A stretch of DNA of 64,000 nucleotides from JAHIYU01 sp964476155 (GCA_964476155.1 CAYYYS010000001.1:240836-304835); one strand, 5' to 3'. Counted from the stretch's first letter, positions 16,472-26,841 are shown. Notes: a model not told the origin generated them from the letters alone. Numbers and translations: made by a program.

Positions 16472-17629
16472 ATGATCAAGACCCACAGGTTCTATTGCAC
16501 TTCGCTGCCCAGACACCTCTTGCCGCTGCTGATCGTCGGAGCGATGGCTCTGGCCCTGTCCGGCTGTAGCGACGATGAGACCGGAGGCTCAGTCACTCAG
16601 ATACCCTTCCCGGAGCCCGATGATATCACCTGGGTGTTTTCCATCTGGGGTAGTGGAGCCGACGATGTCTTCATGGTGGGCAATCCGGGCTTCGTTCTCC
16701 ATTACGATGGGACCGACTGGACCCGAACGGATCTCACGGAAGAGACTCTGACCAGCGTCTGGGGTACGGCCGCCAACGACGTGTACGTCTGTGGTCACCA
16801 CGGCGTGCTCTTCCACTACGATGGCGCCAACTGGAGCAGTCAGGACTCAGGCACCGAGGAGAATCTCTACGACATCGGCGAGGGGCCCTACGGCGACCTC
16901 TACACGGTCGGCTACGCCGCCACACTCAAGAAGCGCAGCGACGGCAGCTGGGTCTCGACCCAGCGCCAGGCCTATCGCGAATACCCCGACCCGGATGACG
17001 AGCCGGAGGATCTTGCTCCCGCGGACACCTTGAATTTCTGGGATGGGATAGAGACCCTGACGGTGGTCTCGCCTTACGTCATCGGCGGCAACGCCGCCGT
17101 CGCTCTCATGGAAAACAACACCACGGAGTTCTCTCATGAATGGGCGTGGGGAGAGGTCGAGGACCAGTACTTCAGCCTTTTCACTGCAAGCACAAACTCG
17201 GCCGTTGTCGAGGACAACTATCTGGCCACGGCGACCGGCAAGGTCCTCAGGCTGACCACGACCTTCGACGGTCTCCAACTGGTTCAGTTGCGCAACGAAC
17301 AGAGCATCCCCAACTATCCCGCGACTTACCCGTCCCCTTTGACCGACCTGTGGCTCGACGCCGACAACGACGTGCTGTACATGACCACGAGCTACGGTCA
17401 GATAACCATAATGAACCAGGACGGCTCATTCCCGGAGACCCTGTTCGCCGATTCGGGCTATCTGTCGACGATCTGGGGCACGAGTGGCACCAACATCTAC
17501 GCCGCAGGCTATGGCGGTGTCGTGTTGCACTATGACGGCAGCGACTGGACATCTGTCGATGTTCCCCTGCCCGAACAGGCCGTCAAAGCGTCTCCCGCCC
17601 ACGATAAATTCGGTCGACCGCTTCGCTAG
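16472..17629 (+). CDS. lipoprotein with WG..DVY.VG repeats, beta-propeller-like
   Basis: The 385-residue protein starts with a basic, hydrophobic signal ending in the lipobox ALSGC near residue 32. The body holds at least three copies of a repeat reading W-G-[ST]-x3-[ND]-[DN]-[VI]-[FY]-x-[VA]-G, then G-x-[VL]-L-H-Y-D-G-x-[DN]-W. They occur as WGSGADDVFMVG...LHYDGTDW, WGTAANDVYVCG...FHYDGANW and WGTSGTNIYAAG...LHYDGSDW. Such repeats are typical of predicted seven-bladed propellers in lipoproteins of Myxococcota and FCB-type bacteria; no enzymatic residue is suggested. The first two copies are contiguous, the third is at the C-terminus, so middle blades may have diverged. Function unknown; surface binding or assembly is plausible. 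Confidence 0.82.
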   Translation: MIKTHRFYCTSLPRHLLPLLIVGAMALALSGCSDDETGGSVTQIPFPEPDDITWVFSIWGSGADDVFMVGNPGFVLHYDGTDWTRTDLTEETLTSVWGTAANDVYVCGHHGVLFHYDGANWSSQDSGTEENLYDIGEGPYGDLYTVGYAATLKKRSDGSWVSTQRQAYREYPDPDDEPEDLAPADTLNFWDGIETLTVVSPYVIGGNAAVALMENNTTEFSHEWAWGEVEDQYFSLFTASTNSAVVEDNYLATATGKVLRLTTTFDGLQLVQLRNEQSIPNYPATYPSPLTDLWLDADNDVLYMTTSYGQITIMNQDGSFPETLFADSGYLSTIWGTSGTNIYAAGYGGVVLHYDGSDWTSVDVPLPEQAVKASPAHDKFGRPLR

Positions 17630-17646
17630 GCGGCCGCCTTCATCTG

Positions 17647-17674
17647 GGGCCCATCCTATTCGCGGGATGGGCCC
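17647..17674 (+). terminator. hairpin after the lipoprotein gene
   Basis: GGGCCCATCC (17647-17656) pairs with GGATGGGCCC (17665-17674) around an 8-base loop. There is no T-tract, so it may only slow or partly end transcription before pepF, whose ribosome site AGGAGG follows. Confidence 0.45.
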
Positions 17675-17706
17675 GGCTTCACAAAGACACTTACAGGAGG
17701 AACCCC

Positions 17707-19626
17707 ATGAACCGGTCGACACGCCTGTCCGGAGTCGTGTTCTGCTTCATGCTGTCCGTGATGCTCATCACGGTACCGGCGCTGGCCTACGAGCCCAACC
17801 CCACCGATCCTCGGGACCAAGTACCCGATGACTACAAATGGGATTACACACACATCTTCACGTCCGTGGAAGCCTGGGAAACCGAGCTGGCCGCCGTGGA
17901 GGAACTGGTGCCCGGCCTCGCCGCCTACGAGGGTCGTCTCGGCGAGTCGGCCGACGTGCTCTTCGAGGCCATGACCGCGGTCGAAGAAACCATCCTGCGC
18001 CTGTACAAGCTGTACGGCTACACGCAGCTGCGCCTCGACCCCGAGCTCTCCAATGCCGAAAACCAGATGATGCAGGGCAAAGTGGGCTTCCTCTTCCAGG
18101 GCTTCGGCAGCACCGTGTCCTACATGGAACCCGAACTGCTCGAGATCCCCAAGGACACGATCGACGGTTTCCTGGCCTCGCGTGACGACCTGAAGATCTA
18201 TCAGTACTACTTCGACGACATGTTCCGCATGAAGGCGCACAGCCTGAGCGCCGCAGAGGAGCGCATCCTCTCGATGGCCGGCCAGGTCCGCGGCGGAACC
18301 GCCACGGTTTCGTCCAAGCTGCGCGACATCGACATGGCCTTCCCCGAGATCATCACCGAAGACGGCACCATGGAGCCCCTGACCCTGGCCGGTTTCGGAA
18401 AGGCCCGCTCCAGCAAGTCGTATCCCGTGCGCAAGCAGGCCGCCACGGCCTTCTTCAACACCTTCCGCCAGTTCGAGAACACCCTGGCCGCGACCCTAGA
18501 CGGCGTCGTCAAGTCGCACCTGCTGACCAAGGAGCTTCGGGGCTACGAGAGCTGTCTCGAGGCTTCGCTCAAGGGCGACAACATCAGCACCGCCACCTAC
18601 CGCATGCTGATCGACACCATCAACGCCAACCTCGAGCGCACCCTGCACAAGTATGTGGACCTGCGTCGCAAGGTCATGGGCATCGATGGACCGCTGGAGT
18701 TCTCCAACCTCTACAACCCCATGCTCGAGGGCATCGAAATCGAGTATACCTATGAGGAGTGCATGGACCTCATGATGGAGGGCCTGAAGCCTCTGGGTAA
18801 GACCTATATGAAGGATCTGGCGGTGGGTATCGATCCGGCCAACGGCTGGATCGACGTATATCCCAACGAGAACAAGCGCACCGGCGCCTACAGCTCCGGC
18901 ATCGTGGCCAAGGAAGTGCATCCCTACGTACTGCACAACTTCGACAACACGCTCGACGCCGTCTTCACCACGGCCCACGAGTACGGCCACGCGCTGCACA
19001 CCTTCTACTCGACGGGCAACCAGCCCTTCGTGTACGCGGATTACACGACCTTCCTGGCGGAAATCGCCTCCACGTGTAACGAGGAAATCCTGCTGAGCTA
19101 CATGCTCAAGAAGGAGAAGGACCCCGCCAAGAAGTTGATGCTCCTGAACAAGCGCCTGGAGAACATCCGCCTGACGATCTTCCGTCAGACGCTCTTCGCC
19201 GAGTTCGAGCTGCGCTTCCACGAGTACGCGGAAGAGGACAACACCCTGACGGCCGACTTCCTGAACGGCCTGTACAAGGACCTGATCACCAAGTACTACG
19301 GCCCCAGTTATGAGATGGGCGAGAACGACGAAGTGGAATGGGCGTTTATCCCCCACTTCAACTACAACTTCTACGTCTTCACCTACGCAACGGGCCTGAC
19401 CAGCGGCATCTCCCTGGCCAGCAACATCATGGACAAGGGCCAGAAGGCCGCCGACCGGTACATCGACGAGATGCTCAAGGGCGGCTCGAGCGCGCCTCCG
19501 CTGGAGCTGCTCAAGAACGCCGGTGTGGATCTGGAAAAGCCCGATCCGATCCTGACCATGCTGGATCTCTTCGAGAATACGATCGAGGAGTTCGACAAGC
19601 TCTGGACCAAGACCTACGGCAAGTAG
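17707..19626 (+). CDS. pepF: oligoendopeptidase F (M3B), predicted exported
   Basis: The 639-residue protein is an M3-family zinc oligopeptidase. The catalytic motif HEYGHALH lies near residue 427, with a downstream Glu in FLAEIASTCNEEILL as third ligand. Other PepF marks are GYESCLEASL, DVYPNENKRTGAYSSG and IPHFNYNFYVFTYATG. Unlike ordinary PepF, it begins with a signal peptide (RLSGVVFCFMLSVMLITVPALA), which predicts a periplasmic or secreted enzyme. AGGAGG lies 7 bases upstream of the ATG. It would cut peptides of roughly 6-20 residues outside the cytoplasm, feeding the cytosolic M20, M29 and M17 peptidases in the window. A strong hairpin follows. Confidence 0.94.
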   Translation: MNRSTRLSGVVFCFMLSVMLITVPALAYEPNPTDPRDQVPDDYKWDYTHIFTSVEAWETELAAVEELVPGLAAYEGRLGESADVLFEAMTAVEETILRLYKLYGYTQLRLDPELSNAENQMMQGKVGFLFQGFGSTVSYMEPELLEIPKDTIDGFLASRDDLKIYQYYFDDMFRMKAHSLSAAEERILSMAGQVRGGTATVSSKLRDIDMAFPEIITEDGTMEPLTLAGFGKARSSKSYPVRKQAATAFFNTFRQFENTLAATLDGVVKSHLLTKELRGYESCLEASLKGDNISTATYRMLIDTINANLERTLHKYVDLRRKVMGIDGPLEFSNLYNPMLEGIEIEYTYEECMDLMMEGLKPLGKTYMKDLAVGIDPANGWIDVYPNENKRTGAYSSGIVAKEVHPYVLHNFDNTLDAVFTTAHEYGHALHTFYSTGNQPFVYADYTTFLAEIASTCNEEILLSYMLKKEKDPAKKLMLLNKRLENIRLTIFRQTLFAEFELRFHEYAEEDNTLTADFLNGLYKDLITKYYGPSYEMGENDEVEWAFIPHFNYNFYVFTYATGLTSGISLASNIMDKGQKAADRYIDEMLKGGSSAPPLELLKNAGVDLEKPDPILTMLDLFENTIEEFDKLWTKTYGK

Positions 19627-19646
19627 TCCAGACGCGACAGATAAGC

Positions 19647-19676
19647 AAAGGGGCCGCGCGAATGAGCGGCCCCTTT
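19647..19676 (+). terminator. terminator-like hairpin after pepF
   Basis: AAAGGGGCCGC (19647-19657) pairs perfectly with GCGGCCCCTTT (19666-19676), loop of 8 bases. The A/T ends of the stem give a short T-run, enough for a usual rho-independent terminator. Confidence 0.8.
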
Positions 19677-19684
19677 GTCGTATA

Positions 19685-19760
19685 TGGTGAGCCGCCGGGG
19701 ACTCGAACCCCGTACCATCTGCTTAAAAGGCAGATGCTCTACCTGATGAGCTAGCGGCTC
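19685..19760 (-). tRNA. tRNA-Lys (anticodon TTT)
   Basis: A 76-base cloverleaf with encoded CCA (19685-19687 on this strand's 3' end). The acceptor GAGCCGC pairs with GCGGCTC; the anticodon loop CTTTTAA is closed by TCTGC/GCAGA; the T-arm has GTTCGAGTC. It lies downstream of purA on the same strand. Confidence 0.97.
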
Positions 19761-19787
19761 GATGTGTATTATTTACCGGGCATGAAA

Positions 19788-19811
19788 TCGTCCGGCCTAG
19801 CAGCCGGACGA
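19788..19811 (-). terminator. hairpin between purA and tRNA-Lys
   Basis: TCGTCCGGC (19788-19796) pairs with GCCGGACGA (19803-19811) around a 6-base loop. On the minus strand TTTCATG follows, so it is a weak terminator or a processing site; read-through from purA into tRNA-Lys is possible. Confidence 0.5.
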
Positions 19812-19864
19812 CTTCAAGATACCACCTGCGCCCAAAATATCAACCGCACCTTGGGGTGTTATGA

Positions 19865-21160
19865 TCAGGTGGAGATACCCTCCGGCGTCCAGATCATTTC
19901 ATCGCGCCCACGTCCCACCGACACGCCGATAATATGCGTGCCCAGTTCCTGTTCGAGGAACTCCAGGTACTGACGCGCGCGGGCCGGCAGATCGGTCAGC
20001 GACCGGCAGCCGGTCGTGGGTTTCTCCCAGCCGGGAAACTCCCGGTAGATCGGTTTGCACCGCGCCAGATCACCGGCCCGGACGGGTAACGTGCTGCGTT
20101 CGGCACCGTCATACTCATAGGCGGTGGCCGCGTTTATCGATGACATGCCGTCGAGAACGTCCAGCTTGGTGATGACCACGCCGGTCATGCCGTTGACATC
20201 AACCGAGTAACGGGCCGCCACCAAGTCGAACCAGCCGCAACGGCGGGCCCGGCCGGTGGTGGCACCGAATTCGCCGCCCAGCCGGCGTAGATCCTCCCCC
20301 TCCTCGGCCAGCAGTTCGCTGGGGAAGGGACCGTTGCCTACGCGCGTGCAATAGGCCTTGAAGATACCCACGATCTCACCGAGACGGTGAGGCGGCAGGC
20401 CGGTGCCGGTCATGGCGCCGCCGATGGTGGCGTTGCTGGAGGTCACATAGGGATAGGATCCGTGATCGATATCGAGCAGCGTACCTTGGGCGCCTTCGAA
20501 CAGAACCGACTCGGTGCCGCGTCGTATGCCGGCCAAGGCCTCGTAGCTGTCGACGATCATCGGGCCGAGGGTCTTGGCCAGTACGACCAGTTCCTGGGCG
20601 ATACCGGAGGCGGGCAGGGGCTCCGCGTCGTACAAGGCAGACAGCCGCTCATTGGCCTCGAGCACCTTCTCGATGACCATCCGTTCCAGGTTTTCGTTGG
20701 GCTGCAGCAGATCGCCCATGCGCAGGCCCGTGCGGGCCACTTTGTCCACATAGCAGGGACCGATACCGCGTCCCGTCGTTCCGATGCTCTTGCGCTTGAG
20801 CTGGCTCTCGCCCGCCTCGTCGATGCGCTTGTGATAGGGCAACAGCAACTGGGCCGACGCCGACACGAACATCCGCCCGCGTACTTTGACACCGATCTCC
20901 TCGAGGGTGAGGATCTCGTCGCGCAGGGCCCAGGGATCGATAACCATGCCGTTGCCCAGAAAGCCCTTTACATCCTTGCGCAACAGGCCGGACGGGACCA
21001 GGTGCAGAACGATCTTTTCGTCGCCGCGCATGATGGTGTGCCCGGCGTTGGCGCCGCCCTGATAGCGAACGACCCAGTCGACGCCTTCACCGAAGGCATC
21101 GACGATCTTGCCCTTGCCCTCGTCTCCCCACTGGCCGCCGATGATCACGCGATTATCCAC
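19865..21160 (-). CDS. purA: adenylosuccinate synthetase
   Basis: PurA joins IMP and aspartate with GTP to adenylosuccinate, the committed step to AMP. The protein has the P-loop GGQWGDEGKGK near its start, GTGRGIGPCYVDK-type sequence (TTGRGIGPCYVDK), SSNATIGGAMTGTGLPP, and the GTP-binding TTGRARRCGWFD. I prefer a GTG start at 21160 (431 residues) because GGAG lies 6 bases upstream and the family begins about ten residues before the P-loop; an ATG at 21184 would add eight residues with a weaker site. The gene stands alone on the minus strand. Confidence 0.95.
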   Translation of the reverse strand: MDNRVIIGGQWGDEGKGKIVDAFGEGVDWVVRYQGGANAGHTIMRGDEKIVLHLVPSGLLRKDVKGFLGNGMVIDPWALRDEILTLEEIGVKVRGRMFVSASAQLLLPYHKRIDEAGESQLKRKSIGTTGRGIGPCYVDKVARTGLRMGDLLQPNENLERMVIEKVLEANERLSALYDAEPLPASGIAQELVVLAKTLGPMIVDSYEALAGIRRGTESVLFEGAQGTLLDIDHGSYPYVTSSNATIGGAMTGTGLPPHRLGEIVGIFKAYCTRVGNGPFPSELLAEEGEDLRRLGGEFGATTGRARRCGWFDLVAARYSVDVNGMTGVVITKLDVLDGMSSINAATAYEYDGAERSTLPVRAGDLARCKPIYREFPGWEKPTTGCRSLTDLPARARQYLEFLEQELGTHIIGVSVGRGRDEMIWTPEGIST

Positions 21161-21265
21161 GTTCGTCTCCAGTCGCCGGGCCATTTAGCCTGGCCGTTCC
21201 GCACCAAAAAAAACGAGCCTCGTCTCAGAGACCGTCGGGTTGCCGGGTTATCCAGATGATCCGCC

Positions 21266-21694
21266 TCAGCGGTTGTCGAACATGGCCTTCAGTTCACCCC
21301 AGGAGGCTTCCACGAAGAAACTGGTCGAGGAGCAGTCCCCGTCGACACCGGGGTTGCTGGACTCTCGAATCACGCCGTTGTCGGGGTGACCGTTGCCGTT
21401 AACATCACCGATCTCGGCGCCATTGTTGCATCCGTCGCCATCGGAGTCGAGACCGGCCAGTTCGCTGTTCCAGGTGTTGTTGCCGATGGCGGGATCGTTG
21501 AAGTCGAGTCCGAAGGGGTTGAGAGCCGGGTCGCTCGGAGTCGGCGACGAGGCCTCCTGGTGACAGTTGGCGCAGGAGTAGAACACATGCAACGGCAACT
21601 GCAACTCAAGCTCGGTGGTCGCCCAAGTGGGCGTCGCGAGCACAAGCAGCAGTATCAAGACGCCAATTCGTCCTGTTGTTTGCCGGATGCTCAT
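21266..21694 (-). CDS. secreted temptin-like CxxCH protein with SWG C-terminal tail
   Basis: The ATG at 21694 is preceded by AGGAGG. The 142-residue product has a signal peptide (GVLILLLVLATPTWA), then YSCANCHQEA, a possible c-type heme or metal site, then NPFGLDFNDP, LAGLDSDGDGCNNGAEIGD, which is an EF-hand-like calcium loop. The order CxxCH, L-N-x-F-G, W, DSDGDG-x-x-N-G-x-E matches temptin-like domains found in many secreted bacterial proteins. Only one CxxCH and no clear distal Met are present, so heme binding is uncertain. The last residues read SWGELKAMFDNR, similar to the end of the lamin-tail protein at 62966-63622. It lies between engB and purA, probably expressed on its own. Confidence 0.7.
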   Translation of the reverse strand: MSIRQTTGRIGVLILLLVLATPTWATTELELQLPLHVFYSCANCHQEASSPTPSDPALNPFGLDFNDPAIGNNTWNSELAGLDSDGDGCNNGAEIGDVNGNGHPDNGVIRESSNPGVDGDCSSTSFFVEASWGELKAMFDNR

Positions 21695-21752
21695 TATCCT
21701 CCTGTCCTGTACATGATAGCACCTGCCGGGAACGGGTGTCAACATCCCCCCG

Positions 21753-22331
21753 TCAAGTTTCCAGCAAGGCCGCGACCCAGGCCTTCATGTCGTCGGTCCC
21801 TTCCCTGAGCACCGCCGAAGTCGGAAAGAAGGGCGTGTCCGGCTGCAGCGTCAGACCGTTGACGATCTGCTGGTAGTGGGCCGCCCGTTTGTTGCGCCCG
21901 ACCTTATCCACTTTCGTAACCACTATGGCATGAGGAAGTTCAGCCTCATGCAGCCAGTCGGTCATGCGTCGATCGTCGTCCGTCGGCTTGTGACGCGCAT
22001 CAAGCAACTGAAAGACTGCCAGCGGTCGATCCCCCACGAAGAGATACGATCTCATCAGACGCGACCAGGCTTCGCGCTGGGTCTTGCTGACTTTTGCAAA
22101 GCCGTAGCCCGGCAAGTCCACCAGATAATATGTACTATCGACCAAAAAATAGTTCAATAAACGAGTTTTTCCGGGTTTTCCGCTGGTCTTGGCCATCCCC
22201 TTCCGATTCAGGAAGAGGTTGATCAGGGAGGACTTGCCGCAATTGCTGCGCCCCACGAAGGCGAACTCGGGCCGAATCGGGTCGGGTCGCGAAGCGAGAT
22301 CGGGCGCGCTGGTCACAAATTCCACGTCCAC
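21753..22331 (-). CDS. engB: ribosome biogenesis GTPase EngB/YsxC
   Basis: EngB is a small GTPase needed for maturation of the 50S subunit. The 192-residue protein has G1 GRSNCGKSS, the switch I region GKPGKTRLLN, G3 DLPGYGFAKV, G4 TKVDK and a G5-like TSA. It begins with GTG at 22331 behind AAGGAGG and follows lon by 18 bases, a frequent bacterial neighbour order. Confidence 0.96.
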   Translation of the reverse strand: MDVEFVTSAPDLASRPDPIRPEFAFVGRSNCGKSSLINLFLNRKGMAKTSGKPGKTRLLNYFLVDSTYYLVDLPGYGFAKVSKTQREAWSRLMRSYLFVGDRPLAVFQLLDARHKPTDDDRRMTDWLHEAELPHAIVVTKVDKVGRNKRAAHYQQIVNGLTLQPDTPFFPTSAVLREGTDDMKAWVAALLET

Positions 22332-22349
22332 GATGGCCCTCCTTCCTGA

Positions 22350-24761
22350 TCAGTGGGCCGCGCGGGGCGCCGACTCGTCGCCGGTCGCTTCGCGTTGTGA
22401 CGGTCGGTCCGGTCGCCGGTCCTCGCTGATCAGGGCGATCTCCAGGACCTGGTCCATGCGCTCAACCAGGTGAACTTCCAGATTGCGTCGAATCACTTGC
22501 GGCAGCTCCTGATAGTCCTTCTCGTTTTCGCGGGGAATGATCAGCACTTGGCACCCGGCACGCACCGCAGCCACGGCTTTCTCGGGCAAACCGCCGATCC
22601 CCAGCACCTTGCCGCGCAGCGTGACCTCGCCGGTCATGGCGACCTCCCGGCGTACCTTGACGTCGGCCAACAGGGACACGATGGCCGTCGCCATGGCGAT
22701 GCCCGCGCTGGGGCCGTCCTTGGGCACGGCGCCCTCGGGAACATGGATGTGGAGATCATTGTGCTTCATGAAATCCTCGGGCAGCCGATCGCAGCGCGTG
22801 CGCGCGAAGCTCAGCGCGGTCTCGGCGGACTCCTTCATGACGTCCTTGAGATTGCCGGTGAGCTTGAGCTTGCCGCCGCCCGGCATGTTCGTCACCTCGA
22901 TCTGCAGGATCTCGCCGCCGACCGAGGTCCAGGCCAGACCGGTCACGACACCGATCTCGTGCTCGCCCTCGATCTGCTGGCGCCGGTACTTGGGAATGCC
23001 CAGATAGGTGGGCACGTTACGGGGTGTGACCCGTCCCGGGAACTTGCCGTGCTCGGACTTTTGCTTGGCGACCTTGCGACATATGGCCGCGATCTCACGT
23101 TCCATCTGGCGGACGCCGGCTTCGCGGGTGTAGCCGTCGATCATGGCGGACAAGGCCTTGTCGCTGAAACCCTGCTTCCACTTGGCGACGCCGTTGCGCT
23201 TCATCTGGCGCGGCACCAGGAAGTCCCGGGCGATGGCCAACTTCTCGTGGTCCAGATATCCCGGCAAACGAATGATCTCCATGCGATCCTCGAGGGCCGG
23301 CGGGATCGAGTGCAGCGAGTTGGCCGTGGTGATGAACATGACCTCGCTCAGGTCGAAATCCACCTCGAGGTAGTGGTCGCTGAAGGTGGTGTTCTGCTCG
23401 GGATCGAGCACTTCCAGCAGGGCCGAGCTGGGATCACCGCGGAAGTCCTGTCCCATCTTGTCGATCTCGTCGAGCAGAAAGACAGGGTTCTTGGTGCCCG
23501 CCTTGCGCAGCGAGTCGATCACCCGTCCCGGCTTACTGCCGATGTAGGTGCGGCGATGACCGCGAATCTCGGCCTCGTCACGCACGCCGCCGAGCGACAG
23601 GCGCACGAACTTGCGGTTCATGGCGTTGGCGATGCTGCGGCCGAGGCTCGTCTTGCCCACGCCCGGCGGCCCCACCAGGCAGAGGATCGAGCCGTGCATG
23701 CGCTTGGTCAGCTTCAACACGGCAAGGTACTCAAGGATTCGTTCCTTGACCTTCTCCAGACCGAAATGGTCCTCGTCGAGCTGGCGCCGGGCTTTCTTGG
23801 TGTCGAGACGGTCACGCGACCGATCGGACCAGGGCAGCGACAGGAGCGTGTCCAGGTAGGTGCGCACCACGGCCGCTTCGGGTGACATGGCGGGCATTTT
23901 CGAGAGACGGTTCATCTCGCGTTCGGCGGCCTCGCGGGCCTCCTCGGTCAGGTCGGTCTTGGCGAGACGTTCATGGTACTCCTCGACCTCGCTGTCCTCG
24001 TCGGCCGTGTAGCCCAATTCCTTGCGGATGGCGCGCAACTGTTCGTTCAGGTAGAAGTCGCGCTGGTTCTTCTGGACCTGGCTCTGGACTTCGGTGTCGA
24101 TGCGCTGCTCGATCTCGAGGATCTCCAGCTCGTCGGCCAGGATCTGGTTGATACGACGCATGCGGCCGAGCAGGCTGGACTCCTCCAGCAGCTCCTGCTT
24201 CAGGGGGACCTTGCCCACGATGTAGGCGCAGATGCTGTCGGTCATGCGTTCGATCTCGGACATGTTCAGCACCGACAGGAGCACCTCGTCGGGCAGACGC
24301 TTGTTCAGACGCACGTACTCCTTGAAGCGCTCCTTGATCGAGCGGCTCAGGGCTTCGATCTCCGGACTATCGTCGACGGTTTCGGGCAAGGTCGTGACCA
24401 TGACTTCGCCGTAGTCCTCGGCCTCGATGAATTCGGTCACCGCCACCCGCGCCACGCCTTCGACCAGGATCTTCAACGTGTCGTCGGGGGTCCGGATGAT
24501 CTGCAGGATCTTGATGACCGTGCCCACGCCGTACAGGTCGGCCGGAGTCGGTTCCTCGACTTCCGTCTCGTGCTGGGCGATGACGCAGATGAACTTGTCC
24601 CGTTCCATGGCGGCCTCGAGGGCGGCCACCGAGCGGGAGCGGCCCACCAGCAGCGGCGTCACCATATACGGAAAGACCACGATGTCCCGCAGCGGCAGCA
24701 GCGGGAGCTGGTCGGGGAAGTCGGCGCCTTCGCCATTAAGCGTTTCATGCTCGTCGGTCAT
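22350..24761 (-). CDS. lon: ATP-dependent protease Lon
   Basis: The 803-residue protein has the Lon substrate-binding N-terminal domain (LPLLPLRDIVVFPYMVTPLL, about residues 18-210), the AAA+ module with Walker A GPPGVGKTSL and Walker B VFLLDEIDK, and the protease domain with catalytic Ser in PKDGPSAG and Lys in GLPEKAVAAVRAG. Length is typical. The ATG at 24761 follows AGGAG; upstream in-frame codons run into clpX and are not used. It is the fourth protein gene in the tig-clpP-clpX-lon series and degrades misfolded and regulatory proteins in the cytoplasm. Confidence 0.98.
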   Translation of the reverse strand: MTDEHETLNGEGADFPDQLPLLPLRDIVVFPYMVTPLLVGRSRSVAALEAAMERDKFICVIAQHETEVEEPTPADLYGVGTVIKILQIIRTPDDTLKILVEGVARVAVTEFIEAEDYGEVMVTTLPETVDDSPEIEALSRSIKERFKEYVRLNKRLPDEVLLSVLNMSEIERMTDSICAYIVGKVPLKQELLEESSLLGRMRRINQILADELEILEIEQRIDTEVQSQVQKNQRDFYLNEQLRAIRKELGYTADEDSEVEEYHERLAKTDLTEEAREAAEREMNRLSKMPAMSPEAAVVRTYLDTLLSLPWSDRSRDRLDTKKARRQLDEDHFGLEKVKERILEYLAVLKLTKRMHGSILCLVGPPGVGKTSLGRSIANAMNRKFVRLSLGGVRDEAEIRGHRRTYIGSKPGRVIDSLRKAGTKNPVFLLDEIDKMGQDFRGDPSSALLEVLDPEQNTTFSDHYLEVDFDLSEVMFITTANSLHSIPPALEDRMEIIRLPGYLDHEKLAIARDFLVPRQMKRNGVAKWKQGFSDKALSAMIDGYTREAGVRQMEREIAAICRKVAKQKSEHGKFPGRVTPRNVPTYLGIPKYRRQQIEGEHEIGVVTGLAWTSVGGEILQIEVTNMPGGGKLKLTGNLKDVMKESAETALSFARTRCDRLPEDFMKHNDLHIHVPEGAVPKDGPSAGIAMATAIVSLLADVKVRREVAMTGEVTLRGKVLGIGGLPEKAVAAVRAGCQVLIIPRENEKDYQELPQVIRRNLEVHLVERMDQVLEIALISEDRRPDRPSQREATGDESAPRAAH

Positions 24762-24799
24762 TGTGCTCCTAGTGCTTTGTCTAACCCGTCTCTTGAAAA

Positions 24800-24836
24800 C
24801 CTGGGCGGGGTTCGTGTTCACGAAACCCCGCCCAGG
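24800..24836 (-). terminator. hairpin between clpX and lon
   Basis: CCTGGGCGGGG (24800-24810) pairs perfectly with CCCCGCCCAGG (24826-24836), with more pairs inside. On the minus strand TTTTC follows. It should end or attenuate transcription from clpX, giving lon separate or reduced expression; lon begins 39 bases further on. Confidence 0.75.
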
Positions 24837-24852
24837 CAGAAGTCGATCCTCG

Positions 24853-26115
<1,263 letters not shown>

Positions 26116-26145
26116 GCGGTCCCTCCATATGGTGCGCGCTGTCTA

Positions 26146-26745
26146 TCAGCTGTCGGTATCGATCTCGGAACGTTTTTCGATGACCTTGTCGACGATGCCG
26201 TAGGCCTCGGCGTCGGTGGCGGACATGAAAAAGTCCCGGTCGCTGTCCTTGGCGATCTTGGCCACGGTCTGGCCGGTATGCTTGGCCATCATATCGTAGA
26301 GCTTGTCCCGCAGGTACAGGATTTCCTTGGTGTAGATCTCGATCATGCTGGCCTGACCCTGGCTGCCGCCCAGCGGCTGGTGGATCATGACCCGCGAGTT
26401 GATCAGGGCCGAGCGCTTGCCTTCCGCGCCGGCCAGCAGCAGGACGGCGCCCATGCTGGCGGCCTGACCCATGCAGATCGTGGCCACATCATTTGAAATG
26501 TACTGCATCGTATCGTATATCGCCAAACCGGCCGAGATGCTCCCGCCCGGGCTGTTGATGTACAGATAGATGTCCCGATCAGGATCCTCGGCCTGCAGGA
26601 ACAGGAGTTGGGCGATGATCAGGTTCGACACCGTGTCGTCGATGGCCGTACCCAGAAAAATGATCCTGTCCTTGAGCAGACGGGAAAAAATGTCGTAGGC
26701 GCGTTCGCCGTGACTGGTCTGGTCCACGACGTAGGGGATCAGCAT
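26146..26745 (-). CDS. clpP: ATP-dependent Clp protease proteolytic subunit ClpP
   Basis: The 199-residue serine protease has the expected catalytic triad: Ser in GQAASMGAV, His in RVMIHQP, and Asp in the DSDRDFFMSA segment. YINSPGGSISAGLAIYDTM is the conserved substrate-channel region. AAGGAG lies upstream of the ATG. It forms the two-ring chamber used by ClpX, encoded directly downstream. Confidence 0.98.
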   Translation of the reverse strand: MLIPYVVDQTSHGERAYDIFSRLLKDRIIFLGTAIDDTVSNLIIAQLLFLQAEDPDRDIYLYINSPGGSISAGLAIYDTMQYISNDVATICMGQAASMGAVLLLAGAEGKRSALINSRVMIHQPLGGSQGQASMIEIYTKEILYLRDKLYDMMAKHTGQTVAKIAKDSDRDFFMSATDAEAYGIVDKVIEKRSEIDTDS

Positions 26746-26841
26746 GCGAGACTCCTTCCGGAACTATGTCCTCCGTGGCCGCCGCCGAACAGTGAGACAC
26801 CGTCGACGCCGATGTGTTCCTTCCGACTACGCGACGCGGGC

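Noticed and set aside
22470..23885. 471-codon open frame on the plus strand
   Set aside because: Antisense shadow of lon.
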